A stretch of DNA of 41,619 nt. It comes from Streptococcus ovuberis. Its GTDB lineage: Bacteria > Bacillota > Bacilli > Lactobacillales > Streptococcaceae. Below are positions 18,014-25,122 of the stretch, piece by piece. Made by a program: the position numbers and the translations under genes. The number at the start of each line of letters is the position of its first letter. The stretch's first letter is position 1. The notes beneath the pieces are model-generated. The model ran no database searches, was not told the origin of the DNA, and saw only the letters and a program-made list of their open reading frames with translations. The stretch is from contig NZ_JAAXPR010000020.1 of the NCBI RefSeq assembly GCF_012396585.1, positions 1 through 41,619 on the forward strand, written 5' to 3'.

Positions 18014-18481
18014 TTATCCTTTTTTCTTATTTCCTTTGATGATTTCTTTGAGCAGGTTTTCTAATTCCCCGACATCTTTGAAGCTTCGATAAACACTCGC
18101 AAAACGAACATAAGTAATCTCATCCAGGTCCGCTAACTCTGCCATGACCAGATTTCCGATCACATCACTCTCCACTTCACCATCATGCTGACTCCTGATT
18201 TTCTGCTCAATCCGGTTAACCACTTCATCAATGTCACTACTGGATACTGGCCGTTTCTGGGCAGAACGGATTATTCCATTAAAAATCTTATCTCGCGAGA
18301 ATTGTTCCCGAGTACCATCTTTTTTAACAACCACCAAGGTTTTTTCTTCCACACGTTCATACGTTGTGAAACGGTGATCGCATTCTTCACATTCTCTGCG
18401 ACGACGGATGGTATTGCCATCTTCTGCCTGACGACTGTCAATAACACTAGATTTCAACCCGTTACATTTTGGACACCGCAT
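18014..18481 (-). CDS. nrdR: transcriptional regulator NrdR
   Basis: Zinc-ribbon/ATP-cone repressor of ribonucleotide reductase genes, sensing the ATP/dATP ratio. The 155 residues have the ribbon MRCPKC...CEECDHRF (Cys pairs at 3/6 and 31/34), the linker [17 protein letters not shown], and an ATP-cone with [23 protein letters not shown]. Start ATG at 18481 gives the canonical N terminus MRCP and follows GAGGG; the GTG four codons upstream is unlikely. First gene of the nrdR-dnaB-dnaI-nitroreductase operon. Confidence 0.95.
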   Translation of the reverse strand: MRCPKCNGLKSSVIDSRQAEDGNTIRRRRECEECDHRFTTYERVEEKTLVVVKKDGTREQFSRDKIFNGIIRSAQKRPVSSSDIDEVVNRIEQKIRSQHDGEVESDVIGNLVMAELADLDEITYVRFASVYRSFKDVGELENLLKEIIKGNKKKG

Positions 18482-18493
18482 AATAGCCCTCAC

Positions 18494-18802
18494 TCATTCA
18501 TTATCTTCTTATTTTACCACAAATTCCCAGATAACAAAAGCCGAGCGCTGGGCATTTCGCGACATAGGCTTGATGATAAGAGATGTATCTTCAATATGGA
18601 GATATGTTTTTAACTTACATCTGTTTTCATGAATTTTATCGTCCTTTCATTCTTGATTAATAGTCTAAGGCAAGGCATGTTTTGATACCATCAGGCACCT
18701 TTTTAGGCTACCATTTCAAAAAAACAACGGACAATCAATCATTTTCCTCTGCTGATCCTTTTAGTGGATAGTTAGCCACGATTTTCACTGTGCTTACACT
18801 TG
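18494..18802. other. intergenic region upstream of nrdR
   Basis: About 310 bases between the prdX-like gene end (18803) and nrdR. No ORF with a ribosome site, no strong hairpin with a T-run and no convincing consensus promoter was seen. Confidence 0.4.
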
Positions 18803-19291
18803 TTACACGTCAATCATTTGATAAGCGTAGCCCAGGTCATCAATAAACCGCAACATATCTGCCGTAGACAAAAAAACTGTCTTGGTATTGTCATTGGGAT
18901 GGAAACTCATTCTGTCTTCGGATAAAATTGCCTTATCTAAAAGCACCTGAACGTCTCGTTCTCGGTTGTTCAGTAATCCAAAGATTGAAACAGAACCTGG
19001 TGCTATACCTAATTTTTCCTTGAGGCTATTAGCAGAAGCCATTCGCAGACGGGTGGTTTCAAGAAGCTCCGTGAGTTTTTCCATATCAAGACGTTTCTGA
19101 TCATCCATGATAATGAGATAATAAGCGGTTTTTTTCTTATTGGTCAAAAACATGGACTTGGTGCGAACTCCAGGAATCCCTTTGATATAACGATCGGCTT
19201 CTTCTGTCGTGTAGGCTGGTGGATGTTCCACAAGCTCTATGTCTATCCCAAGCCTCCCTAAACATTCCATCACTATTTGGTATGGGGACAT
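18803..19291 (-). CDS. prolyl-tRNA deacylase-like YbaK-domain protein
   Basis: Free-standing trans-editing protein of the YbaK/ProX (PrdX) type, which hydrolyses mischarged aminoacyl-tRNA such as Ala-tRNAPro. The 162 residues show the PrdX pattern: VEHPPAYTTEEADRYIKGIPGVRTKSMFLTNKKKTAYYLIIMDD, with the conserved Lys in KSMFL, followed by MASANSLKEKLGIAPGSVSIFGLLNN and the C-terminal FHPNDNTKTVFLSTADMLRFI. ATG follows AGAGGAGG with a short spacing. It stands alone, 152 bases past the end region of the YihY-SerB fusion's terminator. The exact tRNA specificity cannot be told from sequence. Confidence 0.85.
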   Translation of the reverse strand: MSPYQIVMECLGRLGIDIELVEHPPAYTTEEADRYIKGIPGVRTKSMFLTNKKKTAYYLIIMDDQKRLDMEKLTELLETTRLRMASANSLKEKLGIAPGSVSIFGLLNNRERDVQVLLDKAILSEDRMSFHPNDNTKTVFLSTADMLRFIDDLGYAYQMIDV

Positions 19292-19384
19292 AGGAACCTC
19301 CTCTGGTAACGTTCTTTTTTTATACCCTCATTCTACTTTTTTTCTCCTATTTCGTCAAAAAGTCTCCATTTGGGTATTCAAAAA

Positions 19385-19423
19385 AGATTGAAGAGCCACT
19401 CAACGAAATCCGCTCTTCAATCT
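19385..19423 (-). terminator. terminator after the murA-to-yihY/serB genes
   Basis: Stem AGATTGAAGAGC / GCTCTTCAATCT (19385-19396 / 19412-19423). On the minus strand it is followed by TTTTTTGAA, a good T-tract, 21 bases past the fusion's stop codon. Confidence 0.88.
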
Positions 19424-19443
19424 CTAGTATTTGCAATATGGCT

Positions 19444-21033
19444 TTAAGTGTCTTTTTCTGGGGAAGTCTGATCCTTTTGATCCATAATTTCGATGACCTG
19501 ATAAAGGTCTAGCGTGTTGATCTGGTACGGCGCCATAGCCTTTACCATGGGCTTGGCATTAAAAGCGATACCAATTCCTGCATTTTCAATCATGGGCAGA
19601 TCATTGGCGCCATCCCCCATAGCGATCGTCTGCGATAACTCCAGGTTATTTTCTTTCGCCCAAGCTGTCAGCATGGCCAATTTAGTTGCCTTGGTCACAA
19701 TATCGCCTTCGATCCGTCCTGTCAACTGTCCATCCTTGACTTCCAGCTTATTGGCCTTGACATAGTCAATTCCCAACTTCTTGGCTAAGGGGTCTACATT
19801 TTCATGGAAACCACCCGAAACCAACCCAATCTTGTAGCCTCTGGCATGAAGCTCTTCAACCAGCTGTTCTGCACCTGTATTAAAATGAAGCTTGGTCAAG
19901 ACCAAGTCAAAAACAGTCTCTGGCAACCCTTTTAGCAGGGCCACACGCGCTTTCAACGCTTCTTCGAAGTCTAGCTCTCCCTGCATAGCCTTTTCTGTAA
20001 TCGCTGCAACCTGAGGACCAACGCCTGCCAACTCGCCTAAAATGTCAATGGCTTCCTCCTGAATGAGAGTACTATCTACATCCATAACCAGTAGGCCTTG
20101 TGTCCCTTTGACGCCCTTTTCTTGTTTACGTTTAAGGTTTTTCAACTTTTCCATAAGTCCCGCTAGTGTTCCACGACGAGCTGTGAAGCTCGGTTCGTCC
20201 AGAGCTTGAAAACTAGCGTTGAGAACTGCACCAACAATCAGTAACTGCGCAATCAAGATAAACCAAACCATTACCACCAACAATAACACGTAGGACACCA
20301 ACTGGAAGCTTTCAAACTTACCCATGTACTGGTCCAGGTAAAGGGAGACAAGGTTGGTTGTTCCTGACAAGACTCCTACCACAAAGAGTGTTCCTGGCAG
20401 GACATAGCGCACTTTTTTGATGCGGACATTGGGCAAGAAAGCGTAGAGCATCATAATAATCAATATAAAGCCTAAAAAGATCCACGGTTGCGTCCATGAA
20501 AGAACCGTTCTCAGAGCCTTCATATCAAGTGCAACAAAACGGTTGACAAAGGAAATGATGGTCTCCCCAAAAAAACCAACAGATACCAAGAGGAAAAGTC
20601 CAACCTGCAGAATCACGCCGACCAGGATGCCAACTAAACGGCCCACAACCATATCGCGGTGATCTTCCATCCCATAAGCCTTGTTAAAGGCCTTTTGCAG
20701 AATAATCATAGACTGCGAGAAGGTCCACAGGGTCGTTGCAATTGACAGTCCCAACCAGCCTGAGGAAGGATTGGTCAAAATATTTTTAACCATAGCTCCG
20801 AGATACTCGTAAATTTCTCCAGGCAAGGCATTTTTGAGAAAGTCCAAGACATCTTCTACCTGAATCGGCAAATACGGTAGGAGTGAACTGAGGAGGAAAA
20901 AAACAGGAAAAATCGCTACTAATAAGTAGTAAGCGACTGCTATACTGGTCAAATCCATCTCAGCCCCTTGGAAAAAACGAAGAAAGTTTTGGACAAAGGG
21001 GTGGTTTTGGATTTTTTGGATAAAGGCTTTCAC
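19444..21033 (-). CDS. fusion: YihY/BrkB membrane protein + SerB phosphatase
   Basis: A single uninterrupted frame of 529 residues joins two complete families. Residues 1-285 are a YihY/BrkB (formerly RNase BN) membrane protein: SIAVAYYLLVAIFPVFFLL, LWTFSQSMIILQKAFNKAYG and LLIVGAVLNASFQAL are family hallmarks, with about six helices. Residues 286-311 are a basic linker. Residues 312-520 are a whole phosphoserine phosphatase (SerB) with all HAD motifs: D318-V-D320-S-T, S406-G-G, K448 and GDGAND (473-478). SerB makes serine from phosphoserine. The gene begins 10 bases after map, where streptococci keep yihY alone, so serB was probably joined to its 3' end. No internal start with a ribosome site precedes the SerB part. 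By YihY topology the SerB domain should be cytoplasmic. Confidence 0.9.
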   Translation of the reverse strand: MKAFIQKIQNHPFVQNFLRFFQGAEMDLTSIAVAYYLLVAIFPVFFLLSSLLPYLPIQVEDVLDFLKNALPGEIYEYLGAMVKNILTNPSSGWLGLSIATTLWTFSQSMIILQKAFNKAYGMEDHRDMVVGRLVGILVGVILQVGLFLLVSVGFFGETIISFVNRFVALDMKALRTVLSWTQPWIFLGFILIIMMLYAFLPNVRIKKVRYVLPGTLFVVGVLSGTTNLVSLYLDQYMGKFESFQLVSYVLLLVVMVWFILIAQLLIVGAVLNASFQALDEPSFTARRGTLAGLMEKLKNLKRKQEKGVKGTQGLLVMDVDSTLIQEEAIDILGELAGVGPQVAAITEKAMQGELDFEEALKARVALLKGLPETVFDLVLTKLHFNTGAEQLVEELHARGYKIGLVSGGFHENVDPLAKKLGIDYVKANKLEVKDGQLTGRIEGDIVTKATKLAMLTAWAKENNLELSQTIAMGDGANDLPMIENAGIGIAFNAKPMVKAMAPYQINTLDLYQVIEIMDQKDQTSPEKDT

Positions 21034-21043
21034 GGTTGACCTC

Positions 21044-21901
21044 CTAGTAGGTTCCTTCTTCTCCTTGGCTAGTCAAGATCACTGGACCATCCTTGGTGAT
21101 GACAAATTGGTGTTCGTACTGGCAAGACAGGCCTCCGTCTAACGTCTTATGCGCCCATCCCGTCTTAGAATCGGTATCAATCTCCCAAGTCCCCGTGTTG
21201 ATCATGGGTTCAATCGTCAGGACCATTCCCTCACGCAGGCGAAGCCCGCGTCCCGCACGTCCATAGTGGGGCACCATCGGCTCTTCGTGCATGGTTGGTC
21301 CGACACCGTGACCTACTAAATCACGGACCACTCCGTAACCATGGCTTTCTGCATGGGCCTGAATAGCAGCACCGATGTCTCCAATACGATTGCCTACAAC
21401 AGCTTGCTCAATCCCTTTATAAAGGCATTCTTTAGTGATTTGCATGAGAGCCTTAACCTCTTCAGATACCTCTCCTACCGCATAGGTCCAGCAAGAATCT
21501 GCCACACCTCCTGTGAAGCGTTGAGTCACTTGTTTCATGGCGGGAACATTGTCAAAGTCTAGCTTAGAGACATCTAACTCTGACTTATCTGCCAATCCCA
21601 GAACCATATCCACGCTGATCATGTCTCCCTCGACCAATTTGCGATGACGGGGAAAGGCATGGGCAACTTCATCATTGATGGAACAACAAGTGGCATAGGG
21701 ATAGTCCATCAAATGACCATCCACACCAATTTGTAAGGGGAGTACATTTTCCTCCTTACAGCGTTTTCGCACGTAAAGTTCAATCTCCCACATGTCGATA
21801 CCTGGTTTGATCAAATCCCTTAGACCGACATGGATACTGGCCAAAACATCTCCTGCTTTGTCCATCAATTCAATTTCTCTAGCTGATTTTATTGTAATCA
21901 T
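21044..21901 (-). CDS. map: type I methionine aminopeptidase
   Basis: Removes the initiator Met from nascent proteins. The 285 residues carry the metal ligands in family order: Asp in SVDMVLG, a second Asp in ADSCWTYAVG, His in GVGPTMHEEP, Glu in TIEPMI and Glu in QYEHQFVIT. An insert of about 25 residues between the two Asp ligands (LADKSELDVSKLDFDNVPAM) is typical of streptococcal Map. The ATG lies inside the end of the upstream GNAT gene (4-base overlap), and the yihY-serB fusion follows after 10 bases. Confidence 0.96.
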   Translation of the reverse strand: MITIKSAREIELMDKAGDVLASIHVGLRDLIKPGIDMWEIELYVRKRCKEENVLPLQIGVDGHLMDYPYATCCSINDEVAHAFPRHRKLVEGDMISVDMVLGLADKSELDVSKLDFDNVPAMKQVTQRFTGGVADSCWTYAVGEVSEEVKALMQITKECLYKGIEQAVVGNRIGDIGAAIQAHAESHGYGVVRDLVGHGVGPTMHEEPMVPHYGRAGRGLRLREGMVLTIEPMINTGTWEIDTDSKTGWAHKTLDGGLSCQYEHQFVITKDGPVILTSQGEEGTY

Positions 21902-22455
21902 TTTGTCTCCTTCAACTGGTAATCTTTTCGATCGTAACGGTAATCTTTAAATGTTCTCATGCGATGCGAATAGCGGTCACTCCCCTTATACTGTCGGTAA
22001 AATGAAAAACCTACACTCTCAGCCAAGGCTTGGCTTGCCCTATTTTCATCATGGGTTTTAACAATTAAGCGTCTAAGAGGGAATTGGCTAAAACTCAAGA
22101 AGACAAGTTGCCTCAACGCTTCCTTACCAAAGCCCTGCCTCCAAAAATCTCTGTGCAGGAAATAGCCGATCTCTGCCTGGCCTGTTCTAACTTGGATTTG
22201 CTCCAAGCGAATGGAGCCGATCATACGACCACTAACCTTGTCCTCCAAAGCCCAAATCCCTAAAGGTTGACGTAGGAAAGCCTCAACCAAAAGGGTCTGA
22301 CACAGCTCAAAACTGTCTAGGCTGGGATGGATAAAGCGCGTGTTATCTGGATCTGATAAAATCGCATAAAGGTCTTGGGCGTCTGTATAACGGAAAGGGC
22401 GCAGAATCAAGCGTTCCGTCTCAACCCATGCCCACTTAGCTAAAGCATTCCACAT
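21898..22455 (-). CDS. GNAT N-acetyltransferase (RimJ-like)
   Basis: A 185-residue acetyltransferase of the RimJ/RimL subgroup of GNAT enzymes. The N-terminal TERLILRPFRYTDAQDLYAILSDPDNTRFI is the subgroup's opening, and the acetyl-CoA loop is EIGYFLHRDFWRQGFGKEALRQLV (Q/R-x-x-G-x-G/A type). ENRASQALAESVGFSF is the conserved C-terminal helix-strand. It lies between murA and map, overlapping map by 4 bases. The acceptor (protein N terminus, antibiotic or small molecule) is not apparent. Confidence 0.88.
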   Translation of the reverse strand: MWNALAKWAWVETERLILRPFRYTDAQDLYAILSDPDNTRFIHPSLDSFELCQTLLVEAFLRQPLGIWALEDKVSGRMIGSIRLEQIQVRTGQAEIGYFLHRDFWRQGFGKEALRQLVFLSFSQFPLRRLIVKTHDENRASQALAESVGFSFYRQYKGSDRYSHRMRTFKDYRYDRKDYQLKETK

Positions 22456-22569
22456 CGCTTCTCCCCCACTTTTAACTTAGCATCTGCACAAAGTCACTTA
22501 CCGCCTATCCTAAGACTAAATCGCTTGTGCTCGCACGCTTGTTTGTTAACGGTCCGCTCAAGGTCTGCG

Positions 22570-22604
22570 ACAAAACCCCTCAGCTAAGTCAAGAACTGAG
22601 GGGG
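22570..22604 (-). terminator. intrinsic terminator after murA
   Basis: Stem CCCCTCAG / CTGAGGGG (22576-22583 / 22596-22603); on the minus strand followed by TTTTGTC. It sits 7 bases past the murA stop codon and separates murA from the GNAT-map genes. Confidence 0.85.
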
Positions 22605-22610
22605 ATAGGA

Positions 22611-23873
22611 TTAGGCCTCTTCGACCAGCTCAATCTCTGCGCCTAAAGCCTGCAACTTGGCAATAATGTTTGAATAACCACGTAAAATAAATTCAACGTT
22701 GGTGATGGTGGTTTGACCATCTGCCATTAAGCCTGCAATGACTAAGGTAGCGCCCGCCCGAAGATCCGTCGCCTTAACCTGGGCTCCTTCCAAGGGATTA
22801 GCTCCCCGATAAGCAATTCTATCCCCTTTTACGCTAATGTCAGCACCCATACGGGCTAATTCTGGAACATGGCCTACCCGTTTTTCATAAATGGTATCAT
22901 GAACCGTCCCCTGACCTGTAGCCTTCAATAAGAGGGCGGTCAATGGTTGCTGCAAATCAGTCGCAAAACCTGGATAAGGAGCTGTCTTGACACTAACAGA
23001 CCGTAGGCTTCCTTGAGGTTCCACAAAAACACTATCTTCGGAGACCGTCATACGAACCCCCATTTCTTCTAACTTGGCGATGAAGGATTCTAGGTGTTCG
23101 TAGAGGACATTATTTATTTTGATCCCTTGACCAACAGCCGCAGCTAAAGCGATATAAGTCCCCGCCTCAATCCGATCTGGAATAACCTGATGGCGGGTAC
23201 CTGAAAGGCGTTCTACACCCTCAATGGTAATCACATCAGTCCCCGCCCCACGTATATGAGCTCCCATATTATTGAGGAGAGTCACCACATCAATGATTTC
23301 AGGCTCACGTGCGGCATTCTCAATGACGGTTCTTCCTTTAGCTTTAACAGCTGCCAAAATCGTGTTAATGGTCGCACCGACCGATACCGTATCCATGAAG
23401 ATGGTCGCACCGTGCATTTGTCCATCAACTGCCTTAAGGGTCATGTTCTCGCCCTCATAGCTAATGGTCGCTCCCATGGCTTCAAAAGCCTTGAGGTGAA
23501 GATCTATCGGCCGAGGTCCTAAGTCACAGCCTCCTGGCAAGCCAACGGTCGCAATTCCAAAACGCCCCAAAAGGCTTCCATAAAAATAATAAGACGCTCT
23601 TAAGCTATTGATTTTACCGTAGGGCATAGGCATATTTTTAAGACCGCGAGGATCAATGGTTAACGTCTCTCCATCCCGCTCAACAGTAACCCCCATGACT
23701 TCCAAGATATCAATCAAGCTATCAACATCTGAAATCTGGGGCACACCATCTAAAATGACCAAATCATCTGCTAAAACAGCCGCCGGTATCAGGGCAACCA
23801 CCGAATTTTTAGCCCCCGAAATAGTAATCTCCCCTTTTAATGGGCGGTTACCAGTAATTTTAATTTTCTTCAT
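22611..23873 (-). CDS. murA: UDP-GlcNAc 1-carboxyvinyltransferase
   Basis: Catalyses the first committed step of peptidoglycan synthesis, transferring enolpyruvate from PEP to UDP-GlcNAc; the target of fosfomycin. It has 420 residues. The catalytic pair Lys22-Asn23 (GAKNSVVAL) and catalytic Cys116 in [15 protein letters not shown] are present, so fosfomycin sensitivity is expected for this copy. Streptococci carry two paralogues (MurA/MurZ); the position upstream of map fits the one I recall beside map in pneumococcus. An extended -10 promoter and three direct repeats precede it, and its own terminator follows. Confidence 0.95.
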   Translation of the reverse strand: MKKIKITGNRPLKGEITISGAKNSVVALIPAAVLADDLVILDGVPQISDVDSLIDILEVMGVTVERDGETLTIDPRGLKNMPMPYGKINSLRASYYFYGSLLGRFGIATVGLPGGCDLGPRPIDLHLKAFEAMGATISYEGENMTLKAVDGQMHGATIFMDTVSVGATINTILAAVKAKGRTVIENAAREPEIIDVVTLLNNMGAHIRGAGTDVITIEGVERLSGTRHQVIPDRIEAGTYIALAAAVGQGIKINNVLYEHLESFIAKLEEMGVRMTVSEDSVFVEPQGSLRSVSVKTAPYPGFATDLQQPLTALLLKATGQGTVHDTIYEKRVGHVPELARMGADISVKGDRIAYRGANPLEGAQVKATDLRAGATLVIAGLMADGQTTITNVEFILRGYSNIIAKLQALGAEIELVEEA

Positions 23874-23922
23874 TACAACATGTCTCTTTCAGTTCTGATT
23901 TCTAAAAATCACAGCAGGGTCT

Positions 23923-23931
23923 ATTATACCA
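23923..23931 (-). promoter_or_regulatory. extended -10 promoter of murA
   Basis: Minus-strand TGGTATAAT matches TGNTATAAT, 50 bases before the murA ATG. No good -35 is present; the nearest of three direct repeats begins just upstream of the -35 position. Confidence 0.6.
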
Positions 23932-23952
23932 TAATCTTAGAAATTTACCAGC

Positions 23953-24047
23953 AGAATTGACCTCAATCAAAAAAGTAAATCATTACCTAGAATTGACGCC
24001 AATCTGACTAGCCAAAGTGGCTGACAAGCTAAGAATTGACCTAAACC
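23953..24047. repeat. three imperfect 16-bp direct repeats upstream of murA
   Basis: AGAATTGACCTCAATC (23953-23968), AGAATTGACGCCAATC (23989-24004) and AGAATTGACCTAAACC (24032-24047). The first nine bases are identical in all three. Start-to-start distances are 36 and 43 bases. They fill the murA-SprT gap. Confidence 0.6.
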
Positions 24048-24050
24048 AAC

Positions 24051-24494
24051 TCAAATCATCTCTTCTCCTACAAAACTGAGCTTCCCTCGGCAACGGCCAC
24101 AGCGGTATTTTGTAGTGTCTATCTGGCGTTTACGGCTATAAAGCTGTCCACAACTTTCACAGCGGTAAGTTTTATACAGAGTCTGCTGGGATAGGTGAGG
24201 GACGAACCTCAGGCCGTCAACCCGCTGAAGCAGTTCCTTGAAATCCTTGTCCCCGTGCTTGTAGCCCTTTCCAGCATGGTAAAGATGGTAGTGGCACAGT
24301 TCGTGGCGGACAACTTTCCTAAACACCTCTAATCCCTGATATTCCAAAACCTTAGGATTAAAATCCAAATGCCCATCTTTTGGAAAGAAACGCCCTCCTG
24401 TACTGCGCAAGCGACTATTCCAAATAGCCTCATGCTCAAAGGGTTTCCCAAAATCCTCTAGCGACACCTCGCGAACATAGGTCAGTAAATCCAC
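24051..24494 (-). CDS. SprT-like zinc metalloprotease family protein
   Basis: A 147-residue SprT/Spartan-like protein. The HExxH zinc-protease motif is HELCHYH, preceded by [21 protein letters not shown] and followed by a C-terminal zinc ribbon, [15 protein letters not shown]...[10 protein letters not shown]. The start is GTG at 24494: it gives the N terminus [16 protein letters not shown] expected for the family and follows GAGGT with 9 bases spacing, inside the last codons of the DUF1349 gene. ATGs further upstream lie wholly within that gene. Third gene of the tex operon. Eukaryotic relatives cleave DNA-protein crosslinks; the bacterial role is not established. Confidence 0.88.
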   Translation of the reverse strand: MDLLTYVREVSLEDFGKPFEHEAIWNSRLRSTGGRFFPKDGHLDFNPKVLEYQGLEVFRKVVRHELCHYHLYHAGKGYKHGDKDFKELLQRVDGLRFVPHLSQQTLYKTYRCESCGQLYSRKRQIDTTKYRCGRCRGKLSFVGEEMI

Positions 24495-24498
24495 GGAA

Positions 24499-25113
24499 CT
24501 AGACCTCATCTGGCTGTTGGCCATCATGGGCCAACCATTGACACTCCCCTAAGCTCATTTCGCTAAAGATGGCTGTAAAAGAGGACGCTTCTGGCGAGCA
24601 GGCATAGAGGCCAAACCGAATGGTTCCAGCCCCCTTATGCAAGTGACAAATCCGCATCTGCTGGAAATGGAGCTCGTCCTCAGAATATTCAATGCAATAA
24701 TCAGCCCCCCATCTGCTCAAACGGTACCGTATGATTTTGACCGAAGCGGGTATAGCTGTCGTCGCCCAATCCGAATAGCCATGATTGGTCACCACACTTC
24801 CCAAGTGCTGGTACTCCTCATTTTCATACTCAATAGAACCCTTGAGCCAATTTTCCGAATCCAGATAAACCACGATTCCGCATTGATCGAATCGGGTATG
24901 GCTTTGCGTAAACTCCGTTTTGACCGTGAAAGAGAAATAGGGTTCATCGGTCTCCATCTGCAGAACAGGAGCATTGTCATTGACAAACTGGTAATAGGTC
25001 TTTTGCCACAAATCGGTATGGGGCTGGGTCGTGATAGTAACCCGATCCTCTGCAATCTCGTAGACCTCAGGTTCCCGTGTCCACTTCAGATCCTCGGTCG
25101 AAAATGATTTCAT
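24499..25113 (-). CDS. DUF1349 (concanavalin-like fold) protein
   Basis: A 204-residue soluble protein of the DUF1349 family, predicted beta-sandwich related to concanavalin-type lectins. Recognisable are [46 protein letters not shown] and [25 protein letters not shown]. There is no signal peptide, so it is cytoplasmic. It starts 9 bases after tex and ends 4 bases before the SprT-like gene, whose ribosome site lies in its last codons. The family's function is unknown. Confidence 0.8.
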   Translation of the reverse strand: MKSFSTEDLKWTREPEVYEIAEDRVTITTQPHTDLWQKTYYQFVNDNAPVLQMETDEPYFSFTVKTEFTQSHTRFDQCGIVVYLDSENWLKGSIEYENEEYQHLGSVVTNHGYSDWATTAIPASVKIIRYRLSRWGADYCIEYSEDELHFQQMRICHLHKGAGTIRFGLYACSPEASSFTAIFSEMSLGECQWLAHDGQQPDEV

Positions 25114-25122
25114 TGATTCTCC

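Noticed and set aside
20060..20180. Independent SerB translation from the ATG of LMEKLKN
   Set aside because: No Shine-Dalgarno lies before this ATG and the frame is continuous with YihY; a low level of internal initiation cannot be excluded.
23953..24047. CRISPR-like array
   Set aside because: Only three 16-bp imperfect units, spacers of 20 and 27 bases, no cas genes nearby.
24637..25107. 156-codon plus-strand ORF opposite the DUF1349 gene
   Set aside because: It is a reverse-strand shadow of the DUF1349 coding sequence with no ribosome site; protein content is not family-like.
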